Positions 42,707 to 51,962 of a DNA stretch of 64,000 nt are shown here, one piece after another. A program made the translations under genes and the position numbers. Source of the DNA: Roseospira goensis (lineage in GTDB: Bacteria > Pseudomonadota > Alphaproteobacteria > Rhodospirillales > Rhodospirillaceae); the NCBI RefSeq assembly GCF_014197795.1, contig NZ_JACIGI010000001.1, positions 112,213 through 176,212 of the forward strand, written 5' to 3'. Under the pieces are notes generated by a model. The model worked only from the letters and a program-made list of their open reading frames with translations, was not told where the DNA came from and searched no databases. Numbering within the stretch: the stretch's first letter is position 1; the number at the start of each line of letters is the position of its first letter.

Positions 42707-43916
42707 TCCGCCGCCCGCGCCCGCCGCCATGCCCGCCCCCGTCCCGACATGGACGGCGGCCGCCCTGCGCGACCCGCTGCCGCTGGCCCGCGCGCTGATC
42801 CAGCGGCGCAGCGTCACGCCGGCGGACGACGGCGCGCTGGACGTCCTCCAGGCCGCCCTGGAGGCGCTCGGCTTCACCGCCCGGCGCCTGCCCTTCAGTC
42901 AGCCCGGCACCGCCGACGTCGACAACCTCTACGCCCGCCTGGGCGCGGACGGCCCGCACCTGTGCTTCGCCGGGCACACCGACGTGGTGCCGGCCGGCGA
43001 CGGCTGGACCCGCGACCCCTTCGCCGCCGTGGTCGAGGATGGCGTGCTGTACGGCCGCGGCGCCTCGGACATGAAGGGCGCCATCGCCGCCTTCGTCGCC
43101 GCCTGCGCCCGCCACCTGGGCGAGCACGGCCCCCCGCCGGGATCGCTGAGCCTGCTCATCACCGGCGACGAGGAAGGCCCGGCGCTCAACGGCACCAGGC
43201 GCGTGGTGGAGACCCTCGCCGCCGAGGGCGAACGCATCGACCACTGCATCGTCGGCGAGCCCACCAGTCCCGACCATCTGGGCGAAATGCTCAAGGTGGG
43301 CCGGCGCGGCAGCCTCAACGCCCAGCTTCTGGTGTACGGCACCCAGGGCCACGCCGCCTATCCGGAGCGGGCCGACAACCCCATTCCGCGCCTGCTGGAG
43401 ATGCTGGCAGCGCTGACCGCCGAACCGCTGGACCGGGGCTCGGATCATTTCCAGCCGTCGACCCTGACCATCACCAGCGTCGACGTCGGCAACCCGGCCA
43501 CCAACGTGATCCCGGCCGCCGCCAGCGCGCGGTTCAACATCCGCTTCAACGACCATCACACCAGCGCCACGCTGGAGCGACACCTGCGCGCCGTGTGCGA
43601 GTCGGTGCAGGCCGGTCGCCCGGGGCGCTACGATCTGGTGATCGCGGTCTCGGGCGAAAGCTTTGTGACGCCGCCGGGGCTCCTGTCGGATCTGCTGAGC
43701 GACGCGGCCGCGGCGGTCACCGGGCGCCGCCCCGTGCTGTCCACCTCGGGCGGCACGTCGGATGCGCGCTTCATCAAGGATATCGCCGCCGTGGCCGAGT
43801 TCGGGCTGGTCGGGCGCACCATCCACCAGGCTGACGAATGCGTCGCCGTGGCCGATCTGGAGGCCCTGACGGAGATCTACCGCCGCGTCCTCGCCGGCTA
43901 CGGCGTCCGGTCCTGA
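42699..43916 (+). CDS. dapE: Succinyl-diaminopimelate desuccinylase
   Basis: The 405-residue M20 zinc amidohydrolase removes succinate from N-succinyl-LL-DAP. Metal-ligand motifs are [37 protein letters not shown] and GEPTSP, with [13 protein letters not shown] near the end. Likely start is GTG at 42699, overlapping dapD; an ATG at 42729 would remove ten Pro-rich residues and fits the family better in length. Part of dapD-dapE-membrane protein. Confidence 0.96.
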   Translation: MTSPPPAPAAMPAPVPTWTAAALRDPLPLARALIQRRSVTPADDGALDVLQAALEALGFTARRLPFSQPGTADVDNLYARLGADGPHLCFAGHTDVVPAGDGWTRDPFAAVVEDGVLYGRGASDMKGAIAAFVAACARHLGEHGPPPGSLSLLITGDEEGPALNGTRRVVETLAAEGERIDHCIVGEPTSPDHLGEMLKVGRRGSLNAQLLVYGTQGHAAYPERADNPIPRLLEMLAALTAEPLDRGSDHFQPSTLTITSVDVGNPATNVIPAAASARFNIRFNDHHTSATLERHLRAVCESVQAGRPGRYDLVIAVSGESFVTPPGLLSDLLSDAAAAVTGRRPVLSTSGGTSDARFIKDIAAVAEFGLVGRTIHQADECVAVADLEALTEIYRRVLAGYGVRS

Positions 43917-43927
43917 GGAGCGCCGCC

Positions 43928-44527
43928 ATGCCGCCGCTCAGCATCGCCGACATTGCCGCCGCCCTGCATGGGCTGTCGCGCCTGGTGCGGCTGGACCGGG
44001 AGGGCTTCGACTACTTTGACGCCAGCCCGACCGGCCTGCTCAAGTCGTTCTGGGTGGCGGTGGTCCTGCTGCCGCTCTACCTGTTGCACCTCGCGCTCGA
44101 CGTGCTGGTGCTGGACATCGGGGCGCAGGTGGCGGTGCCGCGCTATGTGGCGGTGGAACTGATCGCCTACGTCATCGACTGGGTGGCGTTCCCGCTGCTC
44201 ATGCTGACCCTGGCGCCCGCGATCGGGATCGCGCCCACGGTGTTCCGCTTCCTGGTGCCGCTGAACTGGATGCAGTTGCCGATCGGCCTCATCATCCTGC
44301 CGCTGGGGGTGATCGTGCGCCTCGACGCGGTGCCGATGGACCTGGCCGGCTTCGTCGGGTTGATGGTGGTTGCGGCGTCGCTGGTCATCACCGCCTTGCT
44401 GGCGCGTCACGCCTTGGAGGTGCCGTGGTGGTCGGCCGCCGGCGTCACCATCCTCAGCTTCACCATCAGCCTGTTCGTCAACGGCATCGCGTTCTCCCTG
44501 TCCGGCTTCCAGGTGCCGGTGGCATAG
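43928..44527 (+). CDS. Integral membrane protein of unknown function downstream of dapE
   Basis: The 199-residue protein has a polar N-terminal 40 residues (REGFDYFDASPTGLLKSFW) and about five membrane spans. It starts 12 bp after the dapE stop and is probably co-transcribed with it. No catalytic motif is visible; the family is not recognised. A palindromic intergenic element follows its stop. Confidence 0.78.
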   Translation: MPPLSIADIAAALHGLSRLVRLDREGFDYFDASPTGLLKSFWVAVVLLPLYLLHLALDVLVLDIGAQVAVPRYVAVELIAYVIDWVAFPLLMLTLAPAIGIAPTVFRFLVPLNWMQLPIGLIILPLGVIVRLDAVPMDLAGFVGLMVVAASLVITALLARHALEVPWWSAAGVTILSFTISLFVNGIAFSLSGFQVPVA

Positions 44528-44528
44528 C

Positions 44529-44640
44529 GCGGATCGCGATCAACCGGAACCACGATGAGAGTCGGCGTGATCGCGTGACTCCGCTCTGAAACCAAAAATG
44601 TCGAGCCGGTTCATGTTCGCGATCGGCTGGAGGGCGCCGT
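44529..44640. repeat. Palindromic intergenic element, candidate dispersed repeat
   Basis: GCGGATCGCGATCA at 44529-44542 is answered by TGATCGCG at 44568-44575 and TCCGC at 44580-44584, interrupted by TGAC, making an imperfect stem around a 25-base centre. A non-coding AT-richer stretch (GAAACCAAAAATG) and a second GATCGGC follow. It occupies most of the gap between two convergent genes. The sequence has the look of a dispersed alphaproteobacterial repeat; its copy number cannot be judged from one window. Confidence 0.5.
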
Positions 44641-44672
44641 CCCGCGCCGTCCCGCATCCCACCCGCGGGGCG

Positions 44673-45986
44673 TCACCGCACCAGCCGGGCCAGCACCGCG
44701 TTCAGGCAGGGACGGCCCGCCGCCGTCGCGCGCAAACGCACACCGTCCCAGGCCACCAGGCCAAGAGCCGTCAGGTCCGCGAGCGCCTCCGGGTCCACCG
44801 TCTCCGGCAGCGGGCGGCCGCACAGCCGTTCGAACCGGGCGGCGTGGACCCCCTCGGTCAGACGCAGGCCCATCAGCAGCAGTTCGACCGCGCGGTCGGC
44901 GGGAGCCAGTCTCTCGCGCGCCTGCACACCGTGACCGTCGCGCTCCACCCGCGCCAGCCAGCCGGCCGGGCCGGCGACGGTGCGGGTGGCGCGCCCGCCC
45001 AGGCGGCCGTGGGCGCCCGGGCCGAGCCCCACGTAGTCGCCGCCGCGCCAGTAGACCAGGTTGTGCCGGCATTCGCCCCCGGGGCGGGCGTGGTTGGAGA
45101 TCTCGTAGGCCGGCAGCCCGGCCGCCGCGGTGGTCTCCTGGGTCACGTCCCACAGGTCGGCGGCGGTGTCCTCGTCCGGCAGCACGAAGGCGCCGTCGCG
45201 GTGGGCGGCGAAGAAGGCCGTGCCCGTCTCGATGGTGAGCTGATAGAGCGACAGGTGCTCGGGCGCGAAGGCCAGCGCGCGGCCCAGCTCGTCGGCCCAG
45301 GCCTCCGGGGTCTGACCGGGGCGGGCGTAGATCAGGTCATAGGAGACGCGGGCGAACGTCGACCGCGCCAGGTCGAGCGCGGCCAGCGCCTCGGCTGCGT
45401 CGTGGCGCCGCCCCAGGAAGCGCAAGGCGGTATCGTCGAGCGCCTGCACGCCGAGCGACAGTCGGCTCACGCCGGCCGCCCGCAGGTCCTGGAATCGGAC
45501 CCGGTCGACGGCGCCCGGGTTGGCCTCCAGCGTGACCTCGATGTCGTCGGCCAGCGGCCACAGCCGCGCCGCCGCCTCCAGCACCGCGGCGACGGTGGCG
45601 GGCGCCATCAGCGAGGGTGTGCCGCCGCCGAAGAATACGCTGGTGAGCGGGCGGCGTGGGGCCGCCGCGGCCAGGGTCTCCAACTCGCGGACGTAGGCGC
45701 GCGCCCAACGGTCCTGGTCCGGGCGGTCGATCATACCGGCCGACGGAAGGGCGGACCTGTCCGTCGGCCGGCCGGCGCGACCGCGCCGGCGCGGCGAAGC
45801 CGCGTATGGCCCTGATCCTGACGCGTCAGGATCAGGGCCGGCCCGTATCACATGGCTGTTGAAGTCGCAGTAGGGGCACTTCGACAGGCACCACGGCCAG
45901 TGCACGTACAGCCCGAAGCCCTCGTCATGCGGGTCGATGGCGGGGTCCGTGGGCGGCACGGTGGTGCAGGCGGGGAGGGCGGTCAT
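44673..45986 (-). CDS. hemW: Radical SAM heme chaperone HemW with an in-frame palindromic insertion
   Basis: The 437-residue protein is HemW (formerly HemN-like), an iron-sulfur radical SAM protein that delivers heme. The cluster motif CLSKCPYC (Cys33, 37, 40) sits in YVHWPWCLSKCPYCDFNSH; GGGTPSLM, SLGVQALDD and the HemN C-terminal domain follow. Residues 50-84 are foreign in composition (Ser/Pro/Arg/Gly) and encoded by a palindromic cassette; the normal sequence resumes with RPDQDRWARAY. The insertion lies just after the cluster loop but keeps the frame and both flanks intact, so the protein may still fold. Start chosen at MTALPACT; the terminator of the upstream pckG separates the two genes. 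Confidence 0.93.
   Translation of the reverse strand: MTALPACTTVPPTDPAIDPHDEGFGLYVHWPWCLSKCPYCDFNSHVIRAGPDPDASGSGPYAASPRRRGRAGRPTDRSALPSAGMIDRPDQDRWARAYVRELETLAAAAPRRPLTSVFFGGGTPSLMAPATVAAVLEAAARLWPLADDIEVTLEANPGAVDRVRFQDLRAAGVSRLSLGVQALDDTALRFLGRRHDAAEALAALDLARSTFARVSYDLIYARPGQTPEAWADELGRALAFAPEHLSLYQLTIETGTAFFAAHRDGAFVLPDEDTAADLWDVTQETTAAAGLPAYEISNHARPGGECRHNLVYWRGGDYVGLGPGAHGRLGGRATRTVAGPAGWLARVERDGHGVQARERLAPADRAVELLLMGLRLTEGVHAARFERLCGRPLPETVDPEALADLTALGLVAWDGVRLRATAAGRPCLNAVLARLVR
45735..45839. repeat. 105-bp in-frame palindromic cassette inside hemW
   Basis: Three parts are seen. (1) 45808-45839 is a perfect 32-bp palindrome, half-site GGCCCTGATCCTGACG. (2) 45736-45747 and 45760-45771 are 12-bp arms CCGGCCGACGGA/TCCGTCGGCCGG. 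(3) Between them, GCCGGCGCG (45771-45779) pairs with CGCGCCGGC (45782-45790) and CGCGGC (45790-45795) with GCCGCG (45799-45804). The unit is exactly 35 codons. Flanks ATACCGGCC and GGCCCGTAT form near-inverted ends. This fits a protein-tolerated mobile palindrome like the Rickettsia RPE. Confidence 0.85.
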
Positions 45987-46017
45987 CGGGACCCCGGGCC
46001 AGGGCGGATGGCGGCAG

Positions 46018-46051
46018 AAAAACCCCCGCCGGGCGGGCGGCCCGGCGGGGG
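46018..46051 (-). terminator. Rho-independent terminator of pckG
   Basis: On the minus strand a perfect 11-bp GC stem (CCCCCGCCGGG arms at 46023-46033 and 46041-46051, loop of seven) is followed by five T residues. It lies 49 bp after the pckG stop and before hemW. A second stem-loop, 46066-46089, lies between it and the stop codon. Confidence 0.88.
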
Positions 46052-46099
46052 ACAGCGATGCGGGCGCGGGCCGCGCCGTCGCGGCCCGCGGGGGACGGC

Positions 46100-47935
46100 T
46101 TACGCCGACTTGGGCAGTTCCCACACCTCCGGGGCCTGCTCCAGCTCGGCCATCATGAGGTCGCGCATGGCCGTGATCTCCTTCGGCACGCGATCGCCGA
46201 ACTTGTCGAACAGGTCGGCCTGGGTCTGCACCTCGCGCAGCGCCTTGTCCTTCTCGACGCTCATGATGCGGTTGTACAGCGCCTTGTCGAACGGCAGGCC
46301 GTTCCAGTTGATATCGGTGTAGGACGGTACGTTGCCCAGCGGGCTCTCGACCGCGTGGGCCTCACCGCGCACCCGGTTCACGATCCATTCCAGGGCCCGC
46401 ATGTTGTCGCCGAAGCCGGGCCAGATGAACTTGCCGTTGTCGTCCTTGCGGAACCAGTTGACGCGGTAGATGTGCGGCAGGCTGCCGGCCAGGCGGTGGC
46501 CCAGATCCAGCCAATGCTTCCAGTAGTCGGCCATGTTGTAGCCGCAGAACGGCAGCATGGCGAACGGATCCCGGCGCAGGTCGCCGGGCTTGCCCTCGGC
46601 GGCGGCGGTCAGTTCCGAGCCCATGGTCGCGGCCAGGTAGACACCGTGGGTCCAGTCCTTGGCTTCGAACACCAGCGGGAAGTTGGAGGCGACCCGGCCG
46701 CCGAACAGGAAGGCATCGACCGGCACGCCCGCGGGGTCCTCCCAGCGTTCATCCACCGACGGGCACTGGCCCAGCGGTGCGGTGAAGCGGGCGTTCGGGT
46801 GCGCCGCCACGCGGCCGCAATCCGGCGTCCAGTCCTGGCCCTTCCAGTCGATCAGGTGGGCCGGCGGCGCGTCGGTCATGCCTTCCCACCAGACGTCGCC
46901 GTCATCGGTCATGGCCACGTTGGTGAAGATGCAGTTCCCCCGAAGCGAGAGCATCGCGTTCGGGTTCGACTTCATCGAGGTCCCGGGCGCCACGCCGAAG
47001 AAGCCGTATTCCGGGTTGATGGCCCGTAGCGTGCCGTCCGGTGCCGGCTTGATCCAGGCGATGTCGTCGCCAACGGTGGTGACCTCCCAGCCCTCGTAGC
47101 CCTCGGGCGGGATCAGCATGGCGAAGTTGGTCTTGCCGCAGGCGCTGGGGAAGGCGCCGCAGACATAGGACTTGCGGCCGTCCGGGCTCTTGACCCCCAG
47201 GATCAGCATGTGTTCGGCCAGCCACCCTTCGTCGCGGGCCTTCACCGAGGCGATGCGCAGCGCGAAGCACTTCTTGCCCAGCAGGGCGTTGCCGCCGTAG
47301 CCGGAGCCGAAGGACCAGATCTCGCGCGTCTCCGGGTAGTGCACGATGTACTTGTTGTCGGCGTTGCACGGCCAGGGCACGTCCTTCTGGCCGTCGGTCA
47401 GCGGCATGCCGACCGAGTGGACGCAGGGCACGAACTCGCCGTCGTCGCCCAGGACGTCCAGCGCCGCCTGGCCCATGCGCGTCATGATGCGCATGTTGGT
47501 GACCACGTAGGCGGAATCGGAGATCTCCACGCCGATCTCGGAGATGTCCGAGCCCAGCGGCCCCATCGAGAACGGAATCACGTACATGGTGCGGCCGCGC
47601 ATGCAGCCGTCGAACAGGCCGTTCAGGGTGGCCCGCATCTCCTTGGGGTCGACCCAATTGTTGGTCGGCCCGGCGTCGTCCGGATTCTCGGAGCAGATGA
47701 AGGTGCGGTTCTCGACCCGGGCCACGTCGGCGGGGTCGGAGCGACACAGAAAACTGTTGGGCCGTTTCTCCGGGTTCAGGCGGATGTAGGACCCGCCCTG
47801 CACCAGCAGCTCGCACAGGCGGTCGTATTCCTCCTGACTGCCGTCGCACCATTCGATGCGGTCCGGCTTGGTCAGGGCGGCGATTTCATCCACCCACGCC
47901 AGCAGTCTGGCATGCTTGGTCGGTGCTTCGCTCAT
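46100..47935 (-). CDS. pckG: Phosphoenolpyruvate carboxykinase (GTP)
   Basis: The 611-residue enzyme converts oxaloacetate and GTP to PEP, CO2 and GDP at the entrance to gluconeogenesis. FPSACGKTN is the GTP-type P-loop with its reactive Cys; [21 protein letters not shown] (quoted in parts), the metal/substrate residues in [10 protein letters not shown] and the GTP-site [13 protein letters not shown] are all present. The ATG complementary to 47933-47935 follows GGGAGGG. Most proteobacteria use the ATP enzyme, so the GTP type is a useful lineage marker. A strong terminator follows. Confidence 0.96.
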   Translation of the reverse strand: MSEAPTKHARLLAWVDEIAALTKPDRIEWCDGSQEEYDRLCELLVQGGSYIRLNPEKRPNSFLCRSDPADVARVENRTFICSENPDDAGPTNNWVDPKEMRATLNGLFDGCMRGRTMYVIPFSMGPLGSDISEIGVEISDSAYVVTNMRIMTRMGQAALDVLGDDGEFVPCVHSVGMPLTDGQKDVPWPCNADNKYIVHYPETREIWSFGSGYGGNALLGKKCFALRIASVKARDEGWLAEHMLILGVKSPDGRKSYVCGAFPSACGKTNFAMLIPPEGYEGWEVTTVGDDIAWIKPAPDGTLRAINPEYGFFGVAPGTSMKSNPNAMLSLRGNCIFTNVAMTDDGDVWWEGMTDAPPAHLIDWKGQDWTPDCGRVAAHPNARFTAPLGQCPSVDERWEDPAGVPVDAFLFGGRVASNFPLVFEAKDWTHGVYLAATMGSELTAAAEGKPGDLRRDPFAMLPFCGYNMADYWKHWLDLGHRLAGSLPHIYRVNWFRKDDNGKFIWPGFGDNMRALEWIVNRVRGEAHAVESPLGNVPSYTDINWNGLPFDKALYNRIMSVEKDKALREVQTQADLFDKFGDRVPKEITAMRDLMMAELEQAPEVWELPKSA

Positions 47936-48113
47936 CAACTCACCCTCCCGTTGGCACGGCGATTCCGCGATTTTAGAATCACACTGAAGATTAAGGTAAC
48001 CAGGTCATCCGGCTACGACAACAGACACCGGGGTGGACCCGGCGGTCGCCGTTGGCGTTCCATTCCGGCGCTCCCGGGCGGGCGCGCCGTCCTCCCTACT
48101 CTGGTGTTTTCTC

Positions 48114-48881
48114 TTATAGTGTTCGGGCCTCCGGCGCGGGCGCCCCGGCGGCGGCGCCGTCCCGCAGCAGGGACCGCACGGCCGCATCGAGGGCGTCGGC
48201 ATCGGCCAGGGGCGTGGCGAAGGCGACTCGGCGCACGCGGCCGCTCTCGCCCGGGTCTTTCTCCGCCGGCCCGGGGTCCGGCGGCGCCGGCGGGGCGAGG
48301 TCGATCCCGTCCGCGTCCACACCCACCAGGCGCCAGCCGTCCGCGTCCCGGAGCGCGCCCAGCGCCGCCGCGCGCGCCTGCACGCTGGCCGCCAGGTCGG
48401 CGGGCACCAGCCAGTCGGCGGGATCGTCGATCCAGGCGGCGGCGCCGAAGCCGCCGACGAAATGGGCATGCGAGACGGTCATGCGATACACTGCGAAGTC
48501 GGTAAATCCGGCGTACAGCGCCGCATGGGGATGACGCGCGAGGAACCGGTCCCGGGCCGCCGGGTCCGGGTCGGGGACCAGCCGGCCCATGAGCGTGACG
48601 CGCGCGTCCTCCTGGGGATTGACGTGGCCGCCGGCCTCGGTGAACAGCAGGGCGGCGCGGTCATCGGCCTTCAGGTTGCGGGTGTGATCGGACAGATCGG
48701 ACAGCAACACCAGGGGCGCCCCGCGCGGGTCGGTCGCGACGGTCACCAGCGATCCGTAGGGAGCACCCAACGGTGGCCCGGCCATCACGGTGGATAAGGC
48801 GGCCTGGACGCTGCGTCGCACCATCAGGCGCGCGGCCCGACTCTGCGTGCCGGTGGGCCGTTTCCGGGGCTGAACCTTCAT
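48114..48881 (-). CDS. HugZ-like pyridoxamine 5'-phosphate oxidase-fold heme utilisation protein
   Basis: The 255-residue protein has an N-terminal split-barrel flavin-binding-type domain (ALSTVMAGPPLGAPYGSLVTVA, LLSDLSDHTRNLKADDRAALLF, DPRVTLMGRLV-type strand seen as EDARVTLMGRLVPD) and the C-terminal VSHAHFVGGFGAAAWI characteristic of HugZ/HutZ heme-degrading or heme-binding proteins. The His in the latter motif is a heme-ligand candidate. The first 20 residues are basic. No ribosome site is convincing for the 48881 start, which is therefore less sure than the domain call. Confidence 0.85.
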   Translation of the reverse strand: MKVQPRKRPTGTQSRAARLMVRRSVQAALSTVMAGPPLGAPYGSLVTVATDPRGAPLVLLSDLSDHTRNLKADDRAALLFTEAGGHVNPQEDARVTLMGRLVPDPDPAARDRFLARHPHAALYAGFTDFAVYRMTVSHAHFVGGFGAAAWIDDPADWLVPADLAASVQARAAALGALRDADGWRLVGVDADGIDLAPPAPPDPGPAEKDPGESGRVRRVAFATPLADADALDAAVRSLLRDGAAAGAPAPEARTL

Positions 48882-49059
48882 CGCGCCGCAGTGTGCCCGG
48901 ATTCGGCGGACGGGTCCAGCCCGGAGCGGGCCTCGGCGCGCGGCGCGGCACGAACCGCGGCGGTCGCGATGCTTGCCCCGCCGCCGCCGGCACGGCAAGG
49001 TTTGCGCCGCACGGGGCGGGTGCGTCCGCCCTGCGCCCATCGCCTCAGGGAGAGTCGTC

Positions 49060-49590
49060 ATGTCGCCGCAGTCCATGTTCGCCGTTCCGTCCCTGCTGTC
49101 CGCCGCCCTGCTCGCCCTGCCCCTGGCGATCGGGACCGGCCCGGCGGCCGCCGCCGACGCGGTGACCGCCGGGGACCTCACCATCCGCGCGCCGTGGGCG
49201 CGGGCCTCCGCCGGCATGGCGCGGGCCGGTGCGGCCTTCCTCACCATCGAGAACGCCGGCGCCGCCGACCGCCTGGTGGCCGCCGACGCCGAGGTGTCGG
49301 ACGTCGTCGAACTGCACACCCACATCAAGGACGGCGACGTCATGCGCATGCGCAAGGTGGAGGCCATCGACGTCCCGGCGGACGCCGTCACCCGGTTGCA
49401 GCCGGGCGGTCTGCACGTGATGTTCATCGGGCTGCACGCGCCGCTGGAAGAGGGCGAGACGTTTCCGCTGTCGCTGACCTTCGACCAGGCCGGGACGGTG
49501 GACGTGACCGTGACCGTCCGGGGTGTGGGCGCCATGGGTGCGGGCATGGGTGCGGGCATGGGCGCGGGCATGGGCCACGGCACCCAGTAG
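49060..49590 (+). CDS. Periplasmic copper chaperone PCu(A)C
   Basis: The 176-residue exported protein has a signal peptide ending at AAA-DAV. The Cu(I) site H(M)x10Mx21HxM is visible as ELHTHIKDGDVMRMRKVEAI and GGLHVMFIGL. It delivers copper to cytochrome c oxidase. The C-terminus adds four Met-Gly-Ala-Gly units ending in MGHGTQ, an extra Met/His tail likely to bind copper. AGGGAGAG precedes the ATG at 49060. It is convergent with the VWA gene. Confidence 0.93.
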   Translation: MSPQSMFAVPSLLSAALLALPLAIGTGPAAAADAVTAGDLTIRAPWARASAGMARAGAAFLTIENAGAADRLVAADAEVSDVVELHTHIKDGDVMRMRKVEAIDVPADAVTRLQPGGLHVMFIGLHAPLEEGETFPLSLTFDQAGTVDVTVTVRGVGAMGAGMGAGMGAGMGHGTQ

Positions 49591-49616
49591 CCTCTCTCGC
49601 CACCGCGCCGCCGGTC

Positions 49617-50801
49617 CTACCGGTTCAACTCGCCCATGGCCCGGTCCAGGCCCTCCAGCGTGAGCGGGAACATGCGCCCGCCCATCAGCTTTTCGACCAT
49701 CTGGATCGACTGGGTGTAGCCCCAGTGCGCCTGCGGCACCGGGTTGAGCCACGCCGCATGCGGAAACTGGTCCAGCAGCCGGGTCAGCCACACCTGGCCC
49801 GGCTCTTCGTTCCAGTGCTCGACCGCGCCGCCGGCATAGACGATCTCGTAGGGGCTCATGGAGGCGTCGCCGACCAGCACCAGCTTGTAGTCCCGGGGGT
49901 AGGTGTGGATGACGTCCCAGGTCGGCGTCTGCTCCTGCCAGTGCCGGGCGTTGTCGCGCCACAGCCCCTCGTAGACGCAGTTGTGGAAATAGTAGTGCTC
50001 CAGGTGCTTGAACTCGGAGCGTACGGCCGAGAACAACTCCTCGCAGATCCGCACATGGTCGTCCATCGACCCGCCCACGTCCAGCAGCAGCAAGACCTTC
50101 ACCGTATTGTGCCGCTCCGGCACCATCTTCAGGTCCAGCATGCCGCCCTGATGGGCGGTGGAGCGGATGGTGTCGTCCAGGTCCAGCTCGGTGGCCGCCC
50201 CCTGGCGGGCGAAGCGGCGCAGCCGGCGCAGGGCGACCTTGATGTTGCGGGTGCCAATCTCGACCTGATCGTCCAGGTCCTTGAAGTCGCGCTTGTCCCA
50301 GACCTTGACGGCGCGGCGGTGGCGCGAGCGGTCCTGGCCGATGCGGATGCCCTCGGGGTTGTAGCCGTAGGCGCCGAAGGGCGAGGTGCCCTTGGTGCCA
50401 ATCCACTTGTTGCCGCCCTCGTGGCGGCCCTTCTGCTCCTCCAGGCGCTGGCGCAGGGTCTCCATGAGTTTTTCCCAGCCGCCCAGGGCCTCGACCTGCC
50501 GCTTCTCCTCCTCGGTGAGGAAGCGCTCGCCCAGGGCGCGCAGCCACTCCTCGGGGATCTCGGCGGTGAGGCCGGCCTCGCCCTCGGGCTTTTCCAGGCC
50601 CCGGAAGACGTGGCCGAAGACCTGGTCGAACTTGTCCAGGTTGCGCTCGTCCTTCACCAGGGTGGCGCGGGAGAGGAAATAGAAGTCGTCCACGCTGTAC
50701 TGGGGCACCTCCGCGACCATGGCCTCCAGCAGGGTCAGGTACTCGTTGAGCGAGACCGGTACCTTGGCCTTGCGCAGTTCGTAGAAGAGGTTCAGGAACA
50801 T
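49617..50801 (-). CDS. VWA domain protein, CoxE-like
   Basis: The 394-residue protein has a helical N-terminal half (FLNLFYELRKAKVPVSLNEYL) and a C-terminal von Willebrand A domain whose metal site is altered to DVGGSMDDH, still an Asp-x-Gly/Ser type. NWIGTKGTSPFGAYGYNPEG (seen as NKWIGTKGTSPFGAYG) precedes it. CoxE-like VWA proteins usually work with a MoxR AAA ATPase to insert metals or assemble complexes; no MoxR gene is adjacent. It lies 88 bp downstream of the DUF2189 gene. Confidence 0.9.
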   Translation of the reverse strand: MFLNLFYELRKAKVPVSLNEYLTLLEAMVAEVPQYSVDDFYFLSRATLVKDERNLDKFDQVFGHVFRGLEKPEGEAGLTAEIPEEWLRALGERFLTEEEKRQVEALGGWEKLMETLRQRLEEQKGRHEGGNKWIGTKGTSPFGAYGYNPEGIRIGQDRSRHRRAVKVWDKRDFKDLDDQVEIGTRNIKVALRRLRRFARQGAATELDLDDTIRSTAHQGGMLDLKMVPERHNTVKVLLLLDVGGSMDDHVRICEELFSAVRSEFKHLEHYYFHNCVYEGLWRDNARHWQEQTPTWDVIHTYPRDYKLVLVGDASMSPYEIVYAGGAVEHWNEEPGQVWLTRLLDQFPHAAWLNPVPQAHWGYTQSIQMVEKLMGGRMFPLTLEGLDRAMGELNR

Positions 50802-50889
50802 GACGGCGGCATCCCGTGGCGCGGTGGACGTGCATCGCAGGTGGGACGGACTCTAGCCATCGCAAGGGGCGGGGGGAAGAGACGGCCCG

Positions 50890-51807
50890 TCACCCCTCGG
50901 GCGTCCGCACCGTCTCCCGGTAGGCGTGCCAACTGGCGTGGCCGATCAGCGGCAGCGTCAGCGCCAGCCCGACGAACAGGGTGACCAGCCCGGCCTGGGT
51001 GAAGACCGCGATCAGCCCGGCCCACAGCGCCATCGCCGGCCCGTTGCGCAGCACCGCGACGATGCTGGTCAGCACCGCCTCGACGGCATCCACCTTGCGA
51101 TCGAGCATCATCGGCGCCGAGATCACGGCGCACACGAAGGCGACGGCGGCGAAGACCGCGCCCACGGCGGAGCCCACGGCCAGGAACACCAGACCCTCCG
51201 GCGACAGGGTCTGGTTGAGCATGCTGCCCCAGGACATGCTCACATAGGGGAAGAACAGGGCGAAGATCAGGGCCGCGAAGCGCAGCCAGATCATCATCAG
51301 GAACATGAGCGCGACACCCAGCGACAGCATGTGGAACGGGTTGGCCCGCCACGCCGTCAGCGCCGAGCCCAGGCTCGGGCGCTCGCCGCGCTCCAGCCGC
51401 CGGCTGATGTCGTAGAACCCCATCGCCAGCGCCGGCGCCACCAGCAGGAAGCCGGCGCCCACCGAGGTGACGAGATAGTCCATCCCGGCCAGCACCAGAC
51501 CCACGGTCAGGGCCAGGCCGAGCAGGGTGAACAGTCCGCCGAGGGCTAGGCTCACCGGCCACGCCGCCATCAGGTCGCGCCAGCCGGCGGCGAGCCAACC
51601 CCAGGGCGCGTCCATCGTCAGGGTGGTGACGCGCTCCGCCAGGGGCTGCGCCCGCGCCGGCGGATCGGCGGCGGCGGCGGCGGACGGCCGCCCCGCCGTC
51701 GGGTCCGTCGGGTCCGCCGGGTCGACCGAGTCGGACTCGGGCATGGTCGGCACGGCGCCCGATCCCGCGGGGCCGATGGTGTCCGCGGGGGTGGGGGTGG
51801 TCTGCAT
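50890..51807 (-). CDS. DUF2189-type inner-membrane protein
   Basis: The 305-residue protein has an Ala/Pro/Asp-rich N-terminal 60 residues, then six or so membrane spans with APALAMGFYDISRRLERGERP, MLDRKVDAVEAVLTS and LPLIGHASWHAYRETV, which I associate with DUF2189, a family of unknown function found in many alphaproteobacteria. GGGAGGG precedes the ATG complementary to 51805-51807. A short Asp-Pro-Thr repeat occurs near residue 30. Confidence 0.85.
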   Translation of the reverse strand: MQTTPTPADTIGPAGSGAVPTMPESDSVDPADPTDPTAGRPSAAAAADPPARAQPLAERVTTLTMDAPWGWLAAGWRDLMAAWPVSLALGGLFTLLGLALTVGLVLAGMDYLVTSVGAGFLLVAPALAMGFYDISRRLERGERPSLGSALTAWRANPFHMLSLGVALMFLMMIWLRFAALIFALFFPYVSMSWGSMLNQTLSPEGLVFLAVGSAVGAVFAAVAFVCAVISAPMMLDRKVDAVEAVLTSIVAVLRNGPAMALWAGLIAVFTQAGLVTLFVGLALTLPLIGHASWHAYRETVRTPEG

Positions 51808-51962
51808 GGAACGCCCTCCCTGTCCGGGGCCGCCGCGCGACGACCGGGCGGCGGCCGGCGCGCCCCGGTTGATCCGGGGTTGGCGCCATCCTGACCGTTG
51901 CCAGCATGGAACAAAGCGGGAGGGAGGAAAAGGGCGGGATCGCGGCGCGGGGGGGACGCGGC

